Assembly (NCBI GenBank): GCA_031363915.1
Contig: JANLVI010000019.1
Location: 61,281-125,280, forward strand
Origin: JANLVI01 sp031363915
GTDB taxonomy: Bacteria > Vulcanimicrobiota > Vulcanimicrobiia > Vulcanimicrobiales > Vulcanimicrobiaceae
Direction: 5' to 3'
DNA: 64,000 nucleotides
This document shows, one piece after another, positions 15,919 to 25,343 of this stretch (positions within the stretch are counted from its first letter, which is position 1; each line of letters opens with the position of its first letter). Position numbers and translations under genes: made by a program. The notes beneath the pieces were generated by a model. The model was not told the DNA's origin. It made no database searches and saw nothing but the letters and a program-made list of their open reading frames with translations.

Positions 15919-17320
15919 CCTCACGCTTGCGGGCGCGATTCTCTCGCTGTTGCTGGCGTTTTTTACGTTTCGTCCGCCGCCGACGACCGGTCCGTTCATG
16001 CGTGACTTCGAATCCTATTACGCGGCGGGTGCGACGTGGAACGCGGGCGGCGATCCGTATTCGCGCGACATCTGGCAAGTCGAACGCACGATTCCCGGCG
16101 TCGTCGCAACACGCGACGAACTCTTACCCTTCGTCGGTCCCGCCGCGTACCGGCCGCTCTGGTCGGTACTCGCCCGCGGTCCCTACGTTGTCGCGATGCG
16201 CATCTGGGGCGCGATCCTCATCGCAGCACTCTTCGTGCTCGTGCTCGGCTCACTGTGGCTTGCCGACGCGCCGCGCAACGCACGCACGATCTTCACTGCG
16301 CTCATCCTCGCCTTTTCGAGCGGACCGATCATCAGCGACATCGCGCTCGGTCAAGTCGCGCTCGTCTCGGCGGGTGCCGTCGTCGGCACGCTCGTTGCCT
16401 TACGCTTGCGCGCGCGGACCGGGAGCGTGGTCGCAATCGCGCTCGCGGCGATCCAACCCAACATCGCCCTCGTACTGCTCGCGCGCATGCGCGACCGCCG
16501 CGCGATCGTCAGCGCGGCAATCGCGTTTGCGATCTTCCTCGCAGCGGCGTTCGCCTTCGGCGGCGGACCCGGGGGACTCATCACGTACGTGCGGATGCTT
16601 GCCGCTCATGCCCGGGCCGAACGCTTCATAACGATCCAACACACCGTAACCGCGATTGCTTACGGATTCGGAACGCAGCCCACGGCCGCCGGTCTCACCG
16701 GGGTCACAATCGCAATTTTCGCGTTCCTCGTCGCGATCGTTGGAATGCGCCGCCTCCAATTGGGACCGGTCGAGGCAACCGCGCTCGCGTGCGCCGCGCT
16801 GCCGCTCATCATCCCATTCTTCCACGAGCACGATTTCGCGATCGAACTTTTCCCGGCTATCGTCCTTGCCGTGCGCGCCCGCGGCGTTGCGCTCTCGCTT
16901 GCAGCCGTGGGCACGCTGTTCGCCGCGACCGACTGGCTCGGACTCTCGCAGCGCGCGAACGGTCAGTGGCAACTCGTCGCTTTCGTCATCGCCCTGGGCT
17001 TAGCGTTCGTCGCACTCTCGGGAGAAACGCGCAACCGTATGACGTTCGTCCCGGCGATCGGCGTAGCACTGCTGCTCCTTGCTCTTGCACCATTCGCCCA
17101 ACAACACATTGCGCCGACGTGGCCCGACTTTCTCACCGAATACTGGAGGGCGCCGATCGGGTGGAGCGTCGCCGATGTATGGCACGCCGAACAAGTCTTA
17201 AGCGGCCTCGAAGCGCGCGAACCGGCGTGGTCGCTCCTGCGCGCGTTCCCGCTTCTCGGCTGTACCTTACTCGGAGCGGCGATCGCGCTCGACGCACGCC
17301 GCCGCTCGATTATCGGCTAG
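15908..17320 (+). CDS. GT87/DUF2029-type membrane glycosyltransferase
   Basis: About 470 residues, some 11-12 membrane helices. The motif DFESYYAAGATWNAGGDPY after the first helix is typical of GT87 polyprenol-phosphate-mannose-dependent transferases. The start is uncertain: no ATG/GTG/TTG lies between the previous gene end and the first helix; a CTG at 15908 (overlapping that gene by 11 bases) would keep helix 1, while the ATG at about 16000 would lose it. Converges on the solute-binding protein gene, overlapping by 4 bases. Confidence 0.8.
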   Translation: MRRNLTLAGAILSLLLAFFTFRPPPTTGPFMRDFESYYAAGATWNAGGDPYSRDIWQVERTIPGVVATRDELLPFVGPAAYRPLWSVLARGPYVVAMRIWGAILIAALFVLVLGSLWLADAPRNARTIFTALILAFSSGPIISDIALGQVALVSAGAVVGTLVALRLRARTGSVVAIALAAIQPNIALVLLARMRDRRAIVSAAIAFAIFLAAAFAFGGGPGGLITYVRMLAAHARAERFITIQHTVTAIAYGFGTQPTAAGLTGVTIAIFAFLVAIVGMRRLQLGPVEATALACAALPLIIPFFHEHDFAIELFPAIVLAVRARGVALSLAAVGTLFAATDWLGLSQRANGQWQLVAFVIALGLAFVALSGETRNRMTFVPAIGVALLLLALAPFAQQHIAPTWPDFLTEYWRAPIGWSVADVWHAEQVLSGLEAREPAWSLLRAFPLLGCTLLGAAIALDARRRSIIG

Positions 17321-18948
17321 ATATCGACGTCGGCAATATCGTCAAATTTGCTCACGGCATTGGGCGCGTAGCCCTTGAGGTCCGCGTTATAGGCAAAGAT
17401 ATCGCTGCGGATTCCGAGCGTCAGAACCGGATTGTCATGGGCGAGAATTTCCATCACTTTATCGATGTCCGCTTGACGACCGGCAAAGCTGTAGTGGGTC
17501 TTCCAGTCTTCCAATCGCCGGTCGACTTCTTTATTGCAGTAACCCGTGTAGTTTTGACCGTTCGGCGGCTTCATCGCGCACTCGTAGAGAAAGGTGACGT
17601 CACCGAGAGGATCGCCGCCGAATGCGTAGTTTGCAATATCGAACTTACCGCTGTTGAGGATTCCGCCCTCGGAACGCGCGCCGAAGAGCTGCGATGAGAT
17701 GAACCGCTGGACGTTTATGCTTACGCCGATTTTCTGCCACCCGACGCGAATAAGTTCGATCTGTTCGTCGGTATCCGGCGTCCCGGTCGATGAGACGAAC
17801 CGGAATTCAAGCCGCTTCCCGTCTTTTTCGCGCACCCCGTCGGCGCCGCGCTTCCAACCGGCCTTATCCAGCATCGCATTGGCTTTTGCCGGATCGTACG
17901 GCGTCGTCGCTACGTGTTTGGGAAAGGCGGGATTGATCGGTGAGATCACGGGGTCCTGAACGACGCTCAAGCCGGCGCGAATCTTGTCGTTGATTGTCTT
18001 CCGATCGAGTCCGTAGAGCAGCGCGCGGCGCACGACAACGTCGCTAAGGCCGGGAGTTTCGGTATTGAGATCGATGTGGTCGTAGGTGAGTCCGGGCTCC
18101 TTCGTTGCGATGATTCCCGGTAAATTCTTCAGTCGACCGTAATATTGCGCCGAAATGGGCGTCCACAAGTCGATTTCATGTGTTTGAAGTTGGGTTGCGG
18201 TGGTATTGCGATCGGGGATGATTTTCATGATGACCCGTTGCAATTTCGGCTTTTCCCCGAAATACAGCGGATCGGCGACGAGCGTCACGTGATCGCCGCG
18301 TTTCCATTCCTGGAATTTGAACGGACCGATGCCAACCGGTAATTGGTTATAGGCAACGTTGTTGATATTCGGCTCTTTGCCAAGGATGTGTTTGGGCAAG
18401 AGACACGGGTTCGCACCGGCGGTTCCAAAAAAGATCGTCGAGAAGGCGGCGTAAGGGCGCTTGAGATGCACCACGACCGTGTATTTATCCGGCGTTTCGA
18501 TCTTGGTTATCTGGTCGAATCCGTCGCGGCTTACCTCGTTATTTGCCGGATTGAGCACGGTCTTGAACGAGAAATCGACGTCTTCCGATGTAAAGGGTTC
18601 GCCGTCCGACCACTTTGCGTTCTTCACCAAATGATAGGTGATCGCAAGGCCATCTTTCGTGATGCCACCGTTCTCTTCGCTCGGCACGACCGCCGCAAGT
18701 TCCGGCCGCGGATTGTTGTGCTTGTCGAACTTCAAAAGATACGCCATCGCCATCTGATCGAGGTATCCCGAAACCAGTTGAGTCTCGAGATGCGGATTGA
18801 GACCGGCGATCTCTTCGGAGGTTGCGAGGCGCAGCACGTGCGGGATCGTGTACGAGTGGCGCGATGTCGCGGCTCCGATCGAGCCGGAGGCGCCGAATGC
18901 GAGCATTGCGGTGAGGGCAAGCGCAGCAAATCGGGCTATCGGACGCAT
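17317..18948 (-). CDS. Family 5 extracellular solute-binding protein (oligopeptide type), copy 1
   Basis: 543 residues with a signal peptide (3-32). SBP_bac_5 features: PHVLRLATSEEIAGLNPH opening, NAKWSDGEPFTSEDVDFSFK, then the LPVGIGPFKFQEWKRG and VVRRALLYGLDRK blocks. Binds peptides, nickel or other ligands for an ABC importer. The start ATG shares a base with the stop of a similar upstream gene (TGATG). No permease or ATPase gene follows; the opposite strand converges here. Confidence 0.9.
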   Translation of the reverse strand: MRPIARFAALALTAMLAFGASGSIGAATSRHSYTIPHVLRLATSEEIAGLNPHLETQLVSGYLDQMAMAYLLKFDKHNNPRPELAAVVPSEENGGITKDGLAITYHLVKNAKWSDGEPFTSEDVDFSFKTVLNPANNEVSRDGFDQITKIETPDKYTVVVHLKRPYAAFSTIFFGTAGANPCLLPKHILGKEPNINNVAYNQLPVGIGPFKFQEWKRGDHVTLVADPLYFGEKPKLQRVIMKIIPDRNTTATQLQTHEIDLWTPISAQYYGRLKNLPGIIATKEPGLTYDHIDLNTETPGLSDVVVRRALLYGLDRKTINDKIRAGLSVVQDPVISPINPAFPKHVATTPYDPAKANAMLDKAGWKRGADGVREKDGKRLEFRFVSSTGTPDTDEQIELIRVGWQKIGVSINVQRFISSQLFGARSEGGILNSGKFDIANYAFGGDPLGDVTFLYECAMKPPNGQNYTGYCNKEVDRRLEDWKTHYSFAGRQADIDKVMEILAHDNPVLTLGIRSDIFAYNADLKGYAPNAVSKFDDIADVDI

Positions 18949-20591
18949 CAGATCGAGTACTCCCATGGATTCCAGAAAGGTGAGATGACGGGGGAACTAC
19001 TGAAGCCTTTGAGATCGGTATTGTAGACGACCGGCTCTTGGCGAAAAAAGAGCACGATCGTTGGGACTTCGGATGCCAGTCGTTCCTGTACGATGTAGTA
19101 GTCGGCTTTTCGTTTTGAGAAATCGACCGTCGTGAGGGCATCGTTCATCGCTTTGGTCGCGACAGGGTCTTTCCAGAACAGCGAGTTCTGACCGCCGGGC
19201 GCGAGATTGTCGGCCGAATAAATGGCGCTATCGTCGGGATCGGCGGCCGCCGTCCACGCGAACGTGGCGACGTCGTAATGACCGCCTTGCAGAATACCGA
19301 TCTTCGTATTGTCGAAAAAGAGCGAGGTCGGAGCGTTCTTCACGATCGCCTCGACGCCGACGTCGTGCCAGTAGCGCTGCACGATTTCCTGGATCCGCAG
19401 ACCGAGCGTGCTCTCGTTCTGCGTTTGGATGTTGAACGAAAGCCGCTTGCCATTCTTGACGCGCACGCCGTCGCTGCCGGCTTTCCAGCCGTCGGCATCG
19501 AGCGTCGCGCGTGCCTTGGCCGGATCGTATGGGTAGGTCGCAACGTTCGGGTTGTACGCTTTGCCGATTGTCGGAGACTCGTCCGCCGGAGCGAGTTCGC
19601 CCAGACCGTGGTACAGCTTTTCGAGAATCGCCTTGCGGTCGATCGCGTAGGCGAGCGCGCGGCGCACCTTTACATCGTCGAACGGCGGGTGGGCGAGGTT
19701 GAAGTCGAGATGGTCGTACGTATAAATCTGCGGATGAACCGCAACGGTTCCGGGGATGTTCTTATATTGATTCCACAAGCCGCCGCTTCCGTGCACGGCC
19801 ATGTCGATCTCGTGCGTGCGGAGTTGCGTAAGCATGGTGTTCTCGTCGGGCATGATCGAAAAGACCACTTCGTTCAGCTTCGGTTTGCCAAGATAGAAGT
19901 CCGGGTTGACTTCCATGCGGACGGTCGAACCGCGCTGCCACGAAACAAATTTGAAGGGTCCGCTGCCGACCGGCGCCGAGTGGTAAGGCGCGTTATTGAA
20001 CGAACCCTTATCGTCGTTGAGTTTTGCCAGCAGGTGCTCCGGTAAGATCGGCGCGTTGCCGTTGACGCCGAAAATTTGCTGTAGGTACGGAGCGTAGACG
20101 CGCTTCATGTGAATGACCGCGACGTGCGGATCGGAGTAATCGATCGACGCGATGTCTTTATAACCATCGGTTGTGACGACGTTGTTGTGCGGATTCATCA
20201 CGCACTTCCACGTAAACCAGAGATCCTTACTCGTCATCGGCACGCCGTCGTGCCACTTGATGTTCTCGCGCAGTTTGTACTTTAGCGTCAGGCCATCTTT
20301 ACTGACGTCACCGTTCTCGATCGTCGGGATTTCGACGAGCGCGTCGGGTATCGGTTCTGCTTTGTCGTTGTAACGAACGGCGTAAGAGAACAGGAACATG
20401 GAGATGTCGCCCACGACCGCACTCGATGCGAGCATCGGGTTGAGGCCACGCGGATCTTGCGGTTCGGCATAGCGCAACACGTTTGGGCGCGTCCAGCTGT
20501 TGCCGCGGGTCGACTCTTGGGTGGAGTCGACGCGCGAGCAAGCGCCGAGAAGCGCTACGCAGACCAGCGTCGAGAGCCAGCGATTCATCAT
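18948..20591 (-). CDS. Family 5 solute-binding lipoprotein (oligopeptide type), copy 2
   Basis: 547 residues; signal peptide ends in a lipobox LLGAC (Cys18), so it is a lipoprotein. The same SBP_bac_5 blocks as its neighbour: WHDGVPMTSKDLWFTWK, APVGSGPFKFVSWQRGS and VRRALAYAIDRK. Clearly an old tandem duplicate of the next gene, now quite diverged. Starts 31 bases after the AhbA/AhbB-like gene, likely the same operon. No permease genes adjacent. Confidence 0.9.
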   Translation of the reverse strand: MMNRWLSTLVCVALLGACSRVDSTQESTRGNSWTRPNVLRYAEPQDPRGLNPMLASSAVVGDISMFLFSYAVRYNDKAEPIPDALVEIPTIENGDVSKDGLTLKYKLRENIKWHDGVPMTSKDLWFTWKCVMNPHNNVVTTDGYKDIASIDYSDPHVAVIHMKRVYAPYLQQIFGVNGNAPILPEHLLAKLNDDKGSFNNAPYHSAPVGSGPFKFVSWQRGSTVRMEVNPDFYLGKPKLNEVVFSIMPDENTMLTQLRTHEIDMAVHGSGGLWNQYKNIPGTVAVHPQIYTYDHLDFNLAHPPFDDVKVRRALAYAIDRKAILEKLYHGLGELAPADESPTIGKAYNPNVATYPYDPAKARATLDADGWKAGSDGVRVKNGKRLSFNIQTQNESTLGLRIQEIVQRYWHDVGVEAIVKNAPTSLFFDNTKIGILQGGHYDVATFAWTAAADPDDSAIYSADNLAPGGQNSLFWKDPVATKAMNDALTTVDFSKRKADYYIVQERLASEVPTIVLFFRQEPVVYNTDLKGFSSSPVISPFWNPWEYSI

Positions 20592-20622
20592 CCGGCCCGC
20601 TTCACCGCGGACCCCGCCGAAC

Positions 20623-21756
20623 CTACGGACGCATCGCCTCGGGGTCGATACCGTTGGCCTCGCAGTACGCGCGGTAGGCCACGGGCGAAATTTCCGAGGG
20701 TTTGATCTCAGAGCGTCCGCCCCAGAAGACGTTGGTATACGGCAGTTCGAAGCCCGCCTCGCGCAGATGATCGTCGATTGCGGCTTTGTGCGCGAGCACG
20801 ACGTCTTTATCCGTACCGTGAGCGACGCCCATGATATTGACGTTGCGGAATTCCGGTCCGCCTTCGCGCCAGTAGGCGTGCGTCATGATGTGGTGGCGTC
20901 CGACTTCGCGTCCGGCCTCGATCTCGCGGCCGACCGGGACTTGCCAGTGGAAGAGCGCGTTGTAGCGCGTAACTTGCTGGTTCCCCGCCGTCGGTTTCAC
21001 ATGTTCGAGGAAGGTCGAAAAGCGACCGATGACTTTGCGCTTGGAGAGTGCGGTTGCAACGCGTTGGAATTCGTCGAGCGAGACGCCGGCCTCCGCCGCG
21101 CGTCCGCGCCAGACGTCGCGCACGATTTGTTTGGGTTCGAATTCGCGTTTGAGCGCGGTGAGTACGCGCCATTCGAGTTCGTCGAGCTCGACGATATTCG
21201 TATCGATTACCTCGGCGAGGGCCTCGGCGCGGCTGCCCGGCTCCATGCCGCGACGACGCACGTGCCCGACGCCAAGCGCGAAGAGGCGCTTCGCAGGCAT
21301 CAGGCGGAAGGCTTCAGCACCGATGCGTTCGCGCAGATACTCAGCGTGTTTTTCGATCGAGTAGCCCTGCGGGACTTTGAGCGTGGTCCAGAGGCGATAC
21401 TGCGAACCCGGCGTCGCCGAGTCCGTCGTGCGGATGACGACGTGACCCGAGAACGGATCGTTCTTGAAAAGGTCCTCGAAGCCCGTCTGCAGTTTGTCTT
21501 GCGGAATCTGCCACGCGACGAGCGCGCCTTTGGCAAGGTTCGTCGCCATGAGCGTCTGACGCACGCGTCGGATGACGCCCGCCTCGAGCATCGCAACGAC
21601 GCGTTCGAGCACCGTCTCAACGGCGATCCCCGATTGCTCGGCAACCGCCCCGAAAGGGTCGAGTTGGAAGCCCTGGAGGCGATCCTCGGAGACGGCGAGG
21701 ATCGCGGCGTTCGTCGGATCGTCGATCCAGGTTGGGACCGCGGCAGTCGTACTCAT
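20623..21756 (-). CDS. Double AhbA/AhbB (NirD/L)-like, Lrp/AsnC-fold protein
   Basis: 377 residues made of two similar halves (about 15-175 and 195-360), each a winged helix followed by an AsnC-type alpha/beta domain. The second half has THAYWREGGPEFRNVNIMGVAHG, resembling the substrate loop of sirohaem decarboxylase subunits. AhbA/AhbB and NirD/L/G/H decarboxylate sirohaem in alternative haem and d1-haem synthesis; they are usually separate ~150-180-residue chains. Here they look fused. A regulator of the Lrp family is the alternative. Followed by two solute-binding proteins. Confidence 0.72.
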   Translation of the reverse strand: MSTTAAVPTWIDDPTNAAILAVSEDRLQGFQLDPFGAVAEQSGIAVETVLERVVAMLEAGVIRRVRQTLMATNLAKGALVAWQIPQDKLQTGFEDLFKNDPFSGHVVIRTTDSATPGSQYRLWTTLKVPQGYSIEKHAEYLRERIGAEAFRLMPAKRLFALGVGHVRRRGMEPGSRAEALAEVIDTNIVELDELEWRVLTALKREFEPKQIVRDVWRGRAAEAGVSLDEFQRVATALSKRKVIGRFSTFLEHVKPTAGNQQVTRYNALFHWQVPVGREIEAGREVGRHHIMTHAYWREGGPEFRNVNIMGVAHGTDKDVVLAHKAAIDDHLREAGFELPYTNVFWGGRSEIKPSEISPVAYRAYCEANGIDPEAMRP

Positions 21757-21823
21757 GCTGTAACCCTACGACGCGACCCCGCGCAACTCCGTGACTTACG
21801 TCTCGAAAATCGCAAACGAGCGG

Positions 21824-23335
21824 CTACAGCGCGGCGTTGGAACCTTCGGCGAACAAGAACGCTTGTTCGGCCTGGCGTAGCGAATACACGGCCGTCACTT
21901 GGTCGGTGAGCGCCGTCGTCAAGCCGACCTGCGCGTTGAGCAAGAGCGGCAACGTCGTAACCCCGGCGCGGTACTGCGCCTGCGTGGAACGCAACACTTC
22001 TTGCGCTTTGACGAGCTCGGCGTTGGCCTGGTCGAGACCGGCGCGCGCCGTGATCAGCGAAACCAGAGCCTGTTTGACGTTGAGCTGAATCCCCAAGCGC
22101 GCGTTGTCGAGGAGGGCGTTGTTACGATCGAGTGCAGCCTGGGCTTGCTGCGACTGCGCCGCAGTGATGCCTTGATCGAAGAGCGGGATCGAGAGCGAGA
22201 CACCTATCGACGAGTTGTTACGGAACGTACCGCCGGTCGAATCGGTGGAGGCAACGTTTTGACCGACCGTCCCGTTCAGCGTCGGAAACAATCCGAGTTT
22301 CGCCGCCCGCAGCGATGCGATCGTCGAATCGCGCGTATATGTCGTCGCGGCAAAATCGGGGCGCAGCGCAAGCGCGCGTGTGACGGCTTGGGCGTAGGTC
22401 GGAATCGTGAGCGTCGAAATCGCCGACGTGCTCGTAAGGACCGGGGTATCGTCGATCGGCGTGACGGCCGCACCGGCATCGAGGCCCATCGCATTGGCGA
22501 AGACCGCCTGCTGCTGCAGTTCGGTGCCCTGCGCACGTACGAGCGCGAGGCGCGCCTGTGCGGTCGGCAGTTGCGCGGTTGCGATGTCGGCGCGCGCCGC
22601 GGCGCCCGCGCGAAATTGCGCCGTGACGAGATTCTCTTGGGTTTGATTCAGCTTGACCGTTTCGACCGCAACGGCCGTCGCGCGCTTCGCGGCAAGATAG
22701 TTATAGTACGCGGTCGCAACGTTGAAGGCTACGGTTTGCAGTTGGCGCTTATACGTTGCGAGCGTTGCATTTTGCGTTGCTTGCGCGGCGTGATACTGCG
22801 CGGCGATCTTGCCGCCGTCGAAGATCAACTGGCGCAGTTGCAGCGAGCCGACGTTGCTCGTCGTATCGGCGCTGAAGGCGCCGGTCGAAGAGGTCCCCGA
22901 ACCGGAATTTCCGCTACCGAAATTTCCACCATTGGGAATGGATCCCGGCTGACGGTGATTGCGCGAGGTGCTCAGCGTACCCGAGACGTTGGGCAAGACG
23001 GCATTCCGCGCGAGCTTCACCGGTGCATCCGCGCTGAGAATATCGGCGCGTGCCGCAGCGAGCAGCGGTGATTTTGCAAAGCCGACGGCGATGGCTTGAT
23101 CGAGCGAAATATTGTCGGGGACACCGGCGGCCGGGATGCCGAGCAAATCGGTCGGCGCGGGCGTGCCGTACGCGGGATAGGGGAGTGTCGTGGGAGTGCT
23201 TGCGGGCGGGAGGCTCGAGAGCGGCGTCGTCGCCGGCTGCGGCTTGCCCTGCGCTGATGCGGAGGCGATGGTCGGAGCGAAAACCGCAACAAGCGCGGCC
23301 AGCGCGACGCCCATGAGCGCACGTTGATGCTTCAT
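21824..23335 (-). CDS. TolC-family outer-membrane efflux protein
   Basis: 503 residues with a signal peptide (1-28). Two repeats of long amphipathic helices with the outer-membrane efflux protein pattern (NISLDQAIAVGFAKSPLLAAARADI, and the matching second repeat starting TLTIPTYAQAVTRALALRPDFAA). Preceded on the same operon by the membrane fusion protein gene, 8 bases away. Forms the trimeric exit duct of an RND, ABC or MFS efflux system. Confidence 0.93.
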   Translation of the reverse strand: MKHQRALMGVALAALVAVFAPTIASASAQGKPQPATTPLSSLPPASTPTTLPYPAYGTPAPTDLLGIPAAGVPDNISLDQAIAVGFAKSPLLAAARADILSADAPVKLARNAVLPNVSGTLSTSRNHRQPGSIPNGGNFGSGNSGSGTSSTGAFSADTTSNVGSLQLRQLIFDGGKIAAQYHAAQATQNATLATYKRQLQTVAFNVATAYYNYLAAKRATAVAVETVKLNQTQENLVTAQFRAGAAARADIATAQLPTAQARLALVRAQGTELQQQAVFANAMGLDAGAAVTPIDDTPVLTSTSAISTLTIPTYAQAVTRALALRPDFAATTYTRDSTIASLRAAKLGLFPTLNGTVGQNVASTDSTGGTFRNNSSIGVSLSIPLFDQGITAAQSQQAQAALDRNNALLDNARLGIQLNVKQALVSLITARAGLDQANAELVKAQEVLRSTQAQYRAGVTTLPLLLNAQVGLTTALTDQVTAVYSLRQAEQAFLFAEGSNAAL

Positions 23336-23343
23336 AACGATCC

Positions 23344-24804
23344 TTACTGGGCGCTGCCGCCGGGAGATTTACGGCCGCCTGCGCGACCACCCGGCGGTCC
23401 GGCGCTCATCGCAACGAGGCTCTTGTCTTGCAGTGCGTCGGGGCGGGTCGTGATGACGAGCGTTCCGGGTGCGATGTCGACGGACTGGACTTCGGCGAGC
23501 GTGTCGGTCTGGAGACCCAGTTTTACTGCCACAACCTTTGCTGCTTTGATCACGACGGGTGGCGCTGCGCCCGCGCCTTTTGGCGCGCCGCCTCCTGCTG
23601 GCGGCGAAGCACCGCCGCCCGCTCCAGCCGGCGGTGCCGGCGGATCGACGACGGTGAAGACGTTCGCTCCCTGGTCGGTCTGGAACACCGCCGTACGCGG
23701 AACGACGACGACGTTCTTGTGCATCTCCTTGCGCACGTTCACGCTCACCAGCATGCCGCCGCGCAGTGCTTGGCCGGGATTGGGATATTTGATGCGCGCG
23801 CGATAGGAAAGCGTGCCCTGCGTCGGCGTCGCGTTGATGTCGAAGACCGCGCCGCTAAACGTTTTGCCGGGAGCGCTCGAGGTCGTGAACGTGACTTTGG
23901 TGCCGGCATGGATGTAAGCCAAATTATCGTCGGGAACGTTCACGTTCACGTAGACCGTATCGATTTGCGAGACGCGCACGACGGGCGAACTCGGCGCGGC
24001 GAAAGAACCGGGATCGAGCAGACGCGCGGTGATCACACCGTCGAAGGGCGCGACGATCGAGGTCTGAGCGATCTGCGTTTGCAGCAACTGCACCGAGGCG
24101 CGTGCCTGATCGAGCGAACCGCGATCCGAATTGATTTGCTCGGAGGCGATTTGCGGCTGCGTCATCCCTTGCTGCGCGCTCTTGAGCGCGTATTCGGATT
24201 GACGCTGCGATTCTTTCGCGTTCGCCAAGCCCTGTTGCGCGGCGACGTAGGCGCTGCGCGCCTGCTCGAACTGCGTCTGCGAGACGTAACCCTGGGCGAG
24301 CAGTGACTTGTCGCTGTTGAACGTCAGCGTTGCGGAGTCGAGCGCCGCCTGGGCGCTGATGACCGAGTTTTTCGCGGCCATCAGCTGCTGCTGAGCTCCG
24401 GCAAGCGATGACTGGGACTGGGCACTGGCGATTGGGCGTTGCAACGTCGACGAACCGAGTTTGGCCGTCGCCTGTGCGACGATGGCCTGGTTTTGCGCGA
24501 GTTGCGCCCGCAATGTGGCATCGTCGAGTTTCGCGACGACCTGCCCGCGCGAGACGCGCTGGCCCTCATTGACGTAGACCGCGGTCACGACGCCGGACTG
24601 CGGAGTCGAGAGCGTCGACTCTTGCAGCGGCGCAACTTGGCCGTCGAGTGCGACGTAGGTGGCGATATCGCTCCGCTGTGCGGTCGCGACGTCGACCGCG
24701 AGCGGAGGCGGGCCGCCACTCTGCGGTCCGCCCTTCGGTCCGCATGCTGTCATCCCGAGCGCGAAGCTCGACGCAAGAAATAGCGCTCCTAGTCGGCGTC
24801 CCAT
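23344..24804 (-). CDS. RND-type periplasmic adaptor (membrane fusion lipoprotein)
   Basis: 486 residues from the ATG at 24804 behind AGGAGAG. The signal peptide ends in GMTAC, so it is a lipoprotein. The HlyD/AcrA-like order is barrel-sandwich strand, a long helical hairpin (about 105-235), lipoyl half 2 (TSIVAPFDGVITARLLDPG) and beta-barrel (VNVNVPDDNLAYIHAG). Residues about 395-430 form a Gly/Pro/Ala-rich linker not usual in AcrA. First of the two-gene unit with TolC; no inner-membrane pump follows. Confidence 0.9.
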   Translation of the reverse strand: MGRRLGALFLASSFALGMTACGPKGGPQSGGPPPLAVDVATAQRSDIATYVALDGQVAPLQESTLSTPQSGVVTAVYVNEGQRVSRGQVVAKLDDATLRAQLAQNQAIVAQATAKLGSSTLQRPIASAQSQSSLAGAQQQLMAAKNSVISAQAALDSATLTFNSDKSLLAQGYVSQTQFEQARSAYVAAQQGLANAKESQRQSEYALKSAQQGMTQPQIASEQINSDRGSLDQARASVQLLQTQIAQTSIVAPFDGVITARLLDPGSFAAPSSPVVRVSQIDTVYVNVNVPDDNLAYIHAGTKVTFTTSSAPGKTFSGAVFDINATPTQGTLSYRARIKYPNPGQALRGGMLVSVNVRKEMHKNVVVVPRTAVFQTDQGANVFTVVDPPAPPAGAGGGASPPAGGGAPKGAGAAPPVVIKAAKVVAVKLGLQTDTLAEVQSVDIAPGTLVITTRPDALQDKSLVAMSAGPPGGRAGGRKSPGGSAQ

Positions 24805-24944
24805 GTCTCTCCTAAAAAAGTGGCCGGCGAGCCGGCGGCTTCCCCTGCCATTACACCCGGCAACCGGAAAATGATTCACTCGGTTGCCTGAGGTGGCTCC
24901 AGAAGCGGGAGGGTCGGCGATGTCGTGCGTATTCACGTTGAGCT

Positions 24945-25343
24945 ATGCGCGCCAAACTCGAGGTCGGTCGTTCCTATCAGAGTCAGACCCGTGTCGAAGA
25001 ATGGATGACCGCCGAGAAGGCCGGCAATAAAGGGGTCGATACACTCTCGACACCTATGCTCGTGCAATTCGTCGAGGATGCCGCGATGCAGTGCATCGCC
25101 CCGACGCTCGCCGACGGTGAAATCTCCCTTGCCACGCACATCGATCTTGCGCACCTTGCGGCGACGCCCGTCGGTCTCATCATTCGCACCGAAGTCGAAG
25201 TGATCGCGATCGACGGCAAACGCGTTGAATTTGCTTTTAACGCCTTCGACGAACGCGAAAGGGTCGCCGAGGGAACGCACGAGCGTTACCTCACGGACCG
25301 CGGTTCGTTCCTCGCCCTCCTGGAAGAAAAGCTTACGGCCTAA
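24945..25343 (+). CDS. FlK-like hot-dog thioesterase
   Basis: 132 residues with the single hot-dog fold pattern of fluoroacetyl-CoA thioesterase-like proteins: AGNKGVDTLSTPMLVQFVEDAAMQCI, then LATHIDLAHLAATPVG and VEFAFNAFDERERVAEGTHERYLTD. The usual Thr, Glu and His of FlK have likely counterparts (Thr34-Ser-Thr region, Glu44, and the His in GTHERY). Hydrolyses a short acyl-CoA; substrate unknown. Its 3' end overlaps the convergent oxidoreductase gene by 4 bases. Confidence 0.78.
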   Translation: MRAKLEVGRSYQSQTRVEEWMTAEKAGNKGVDTLSTPMLVQFVEDAAMQCIAPTLADGEISLATHIDLAHLAATPVGLIIRTEVEVIAIDGKRVEFAFNAFDERERVAEGTHERYLTDRGSFLALLEEKLTA

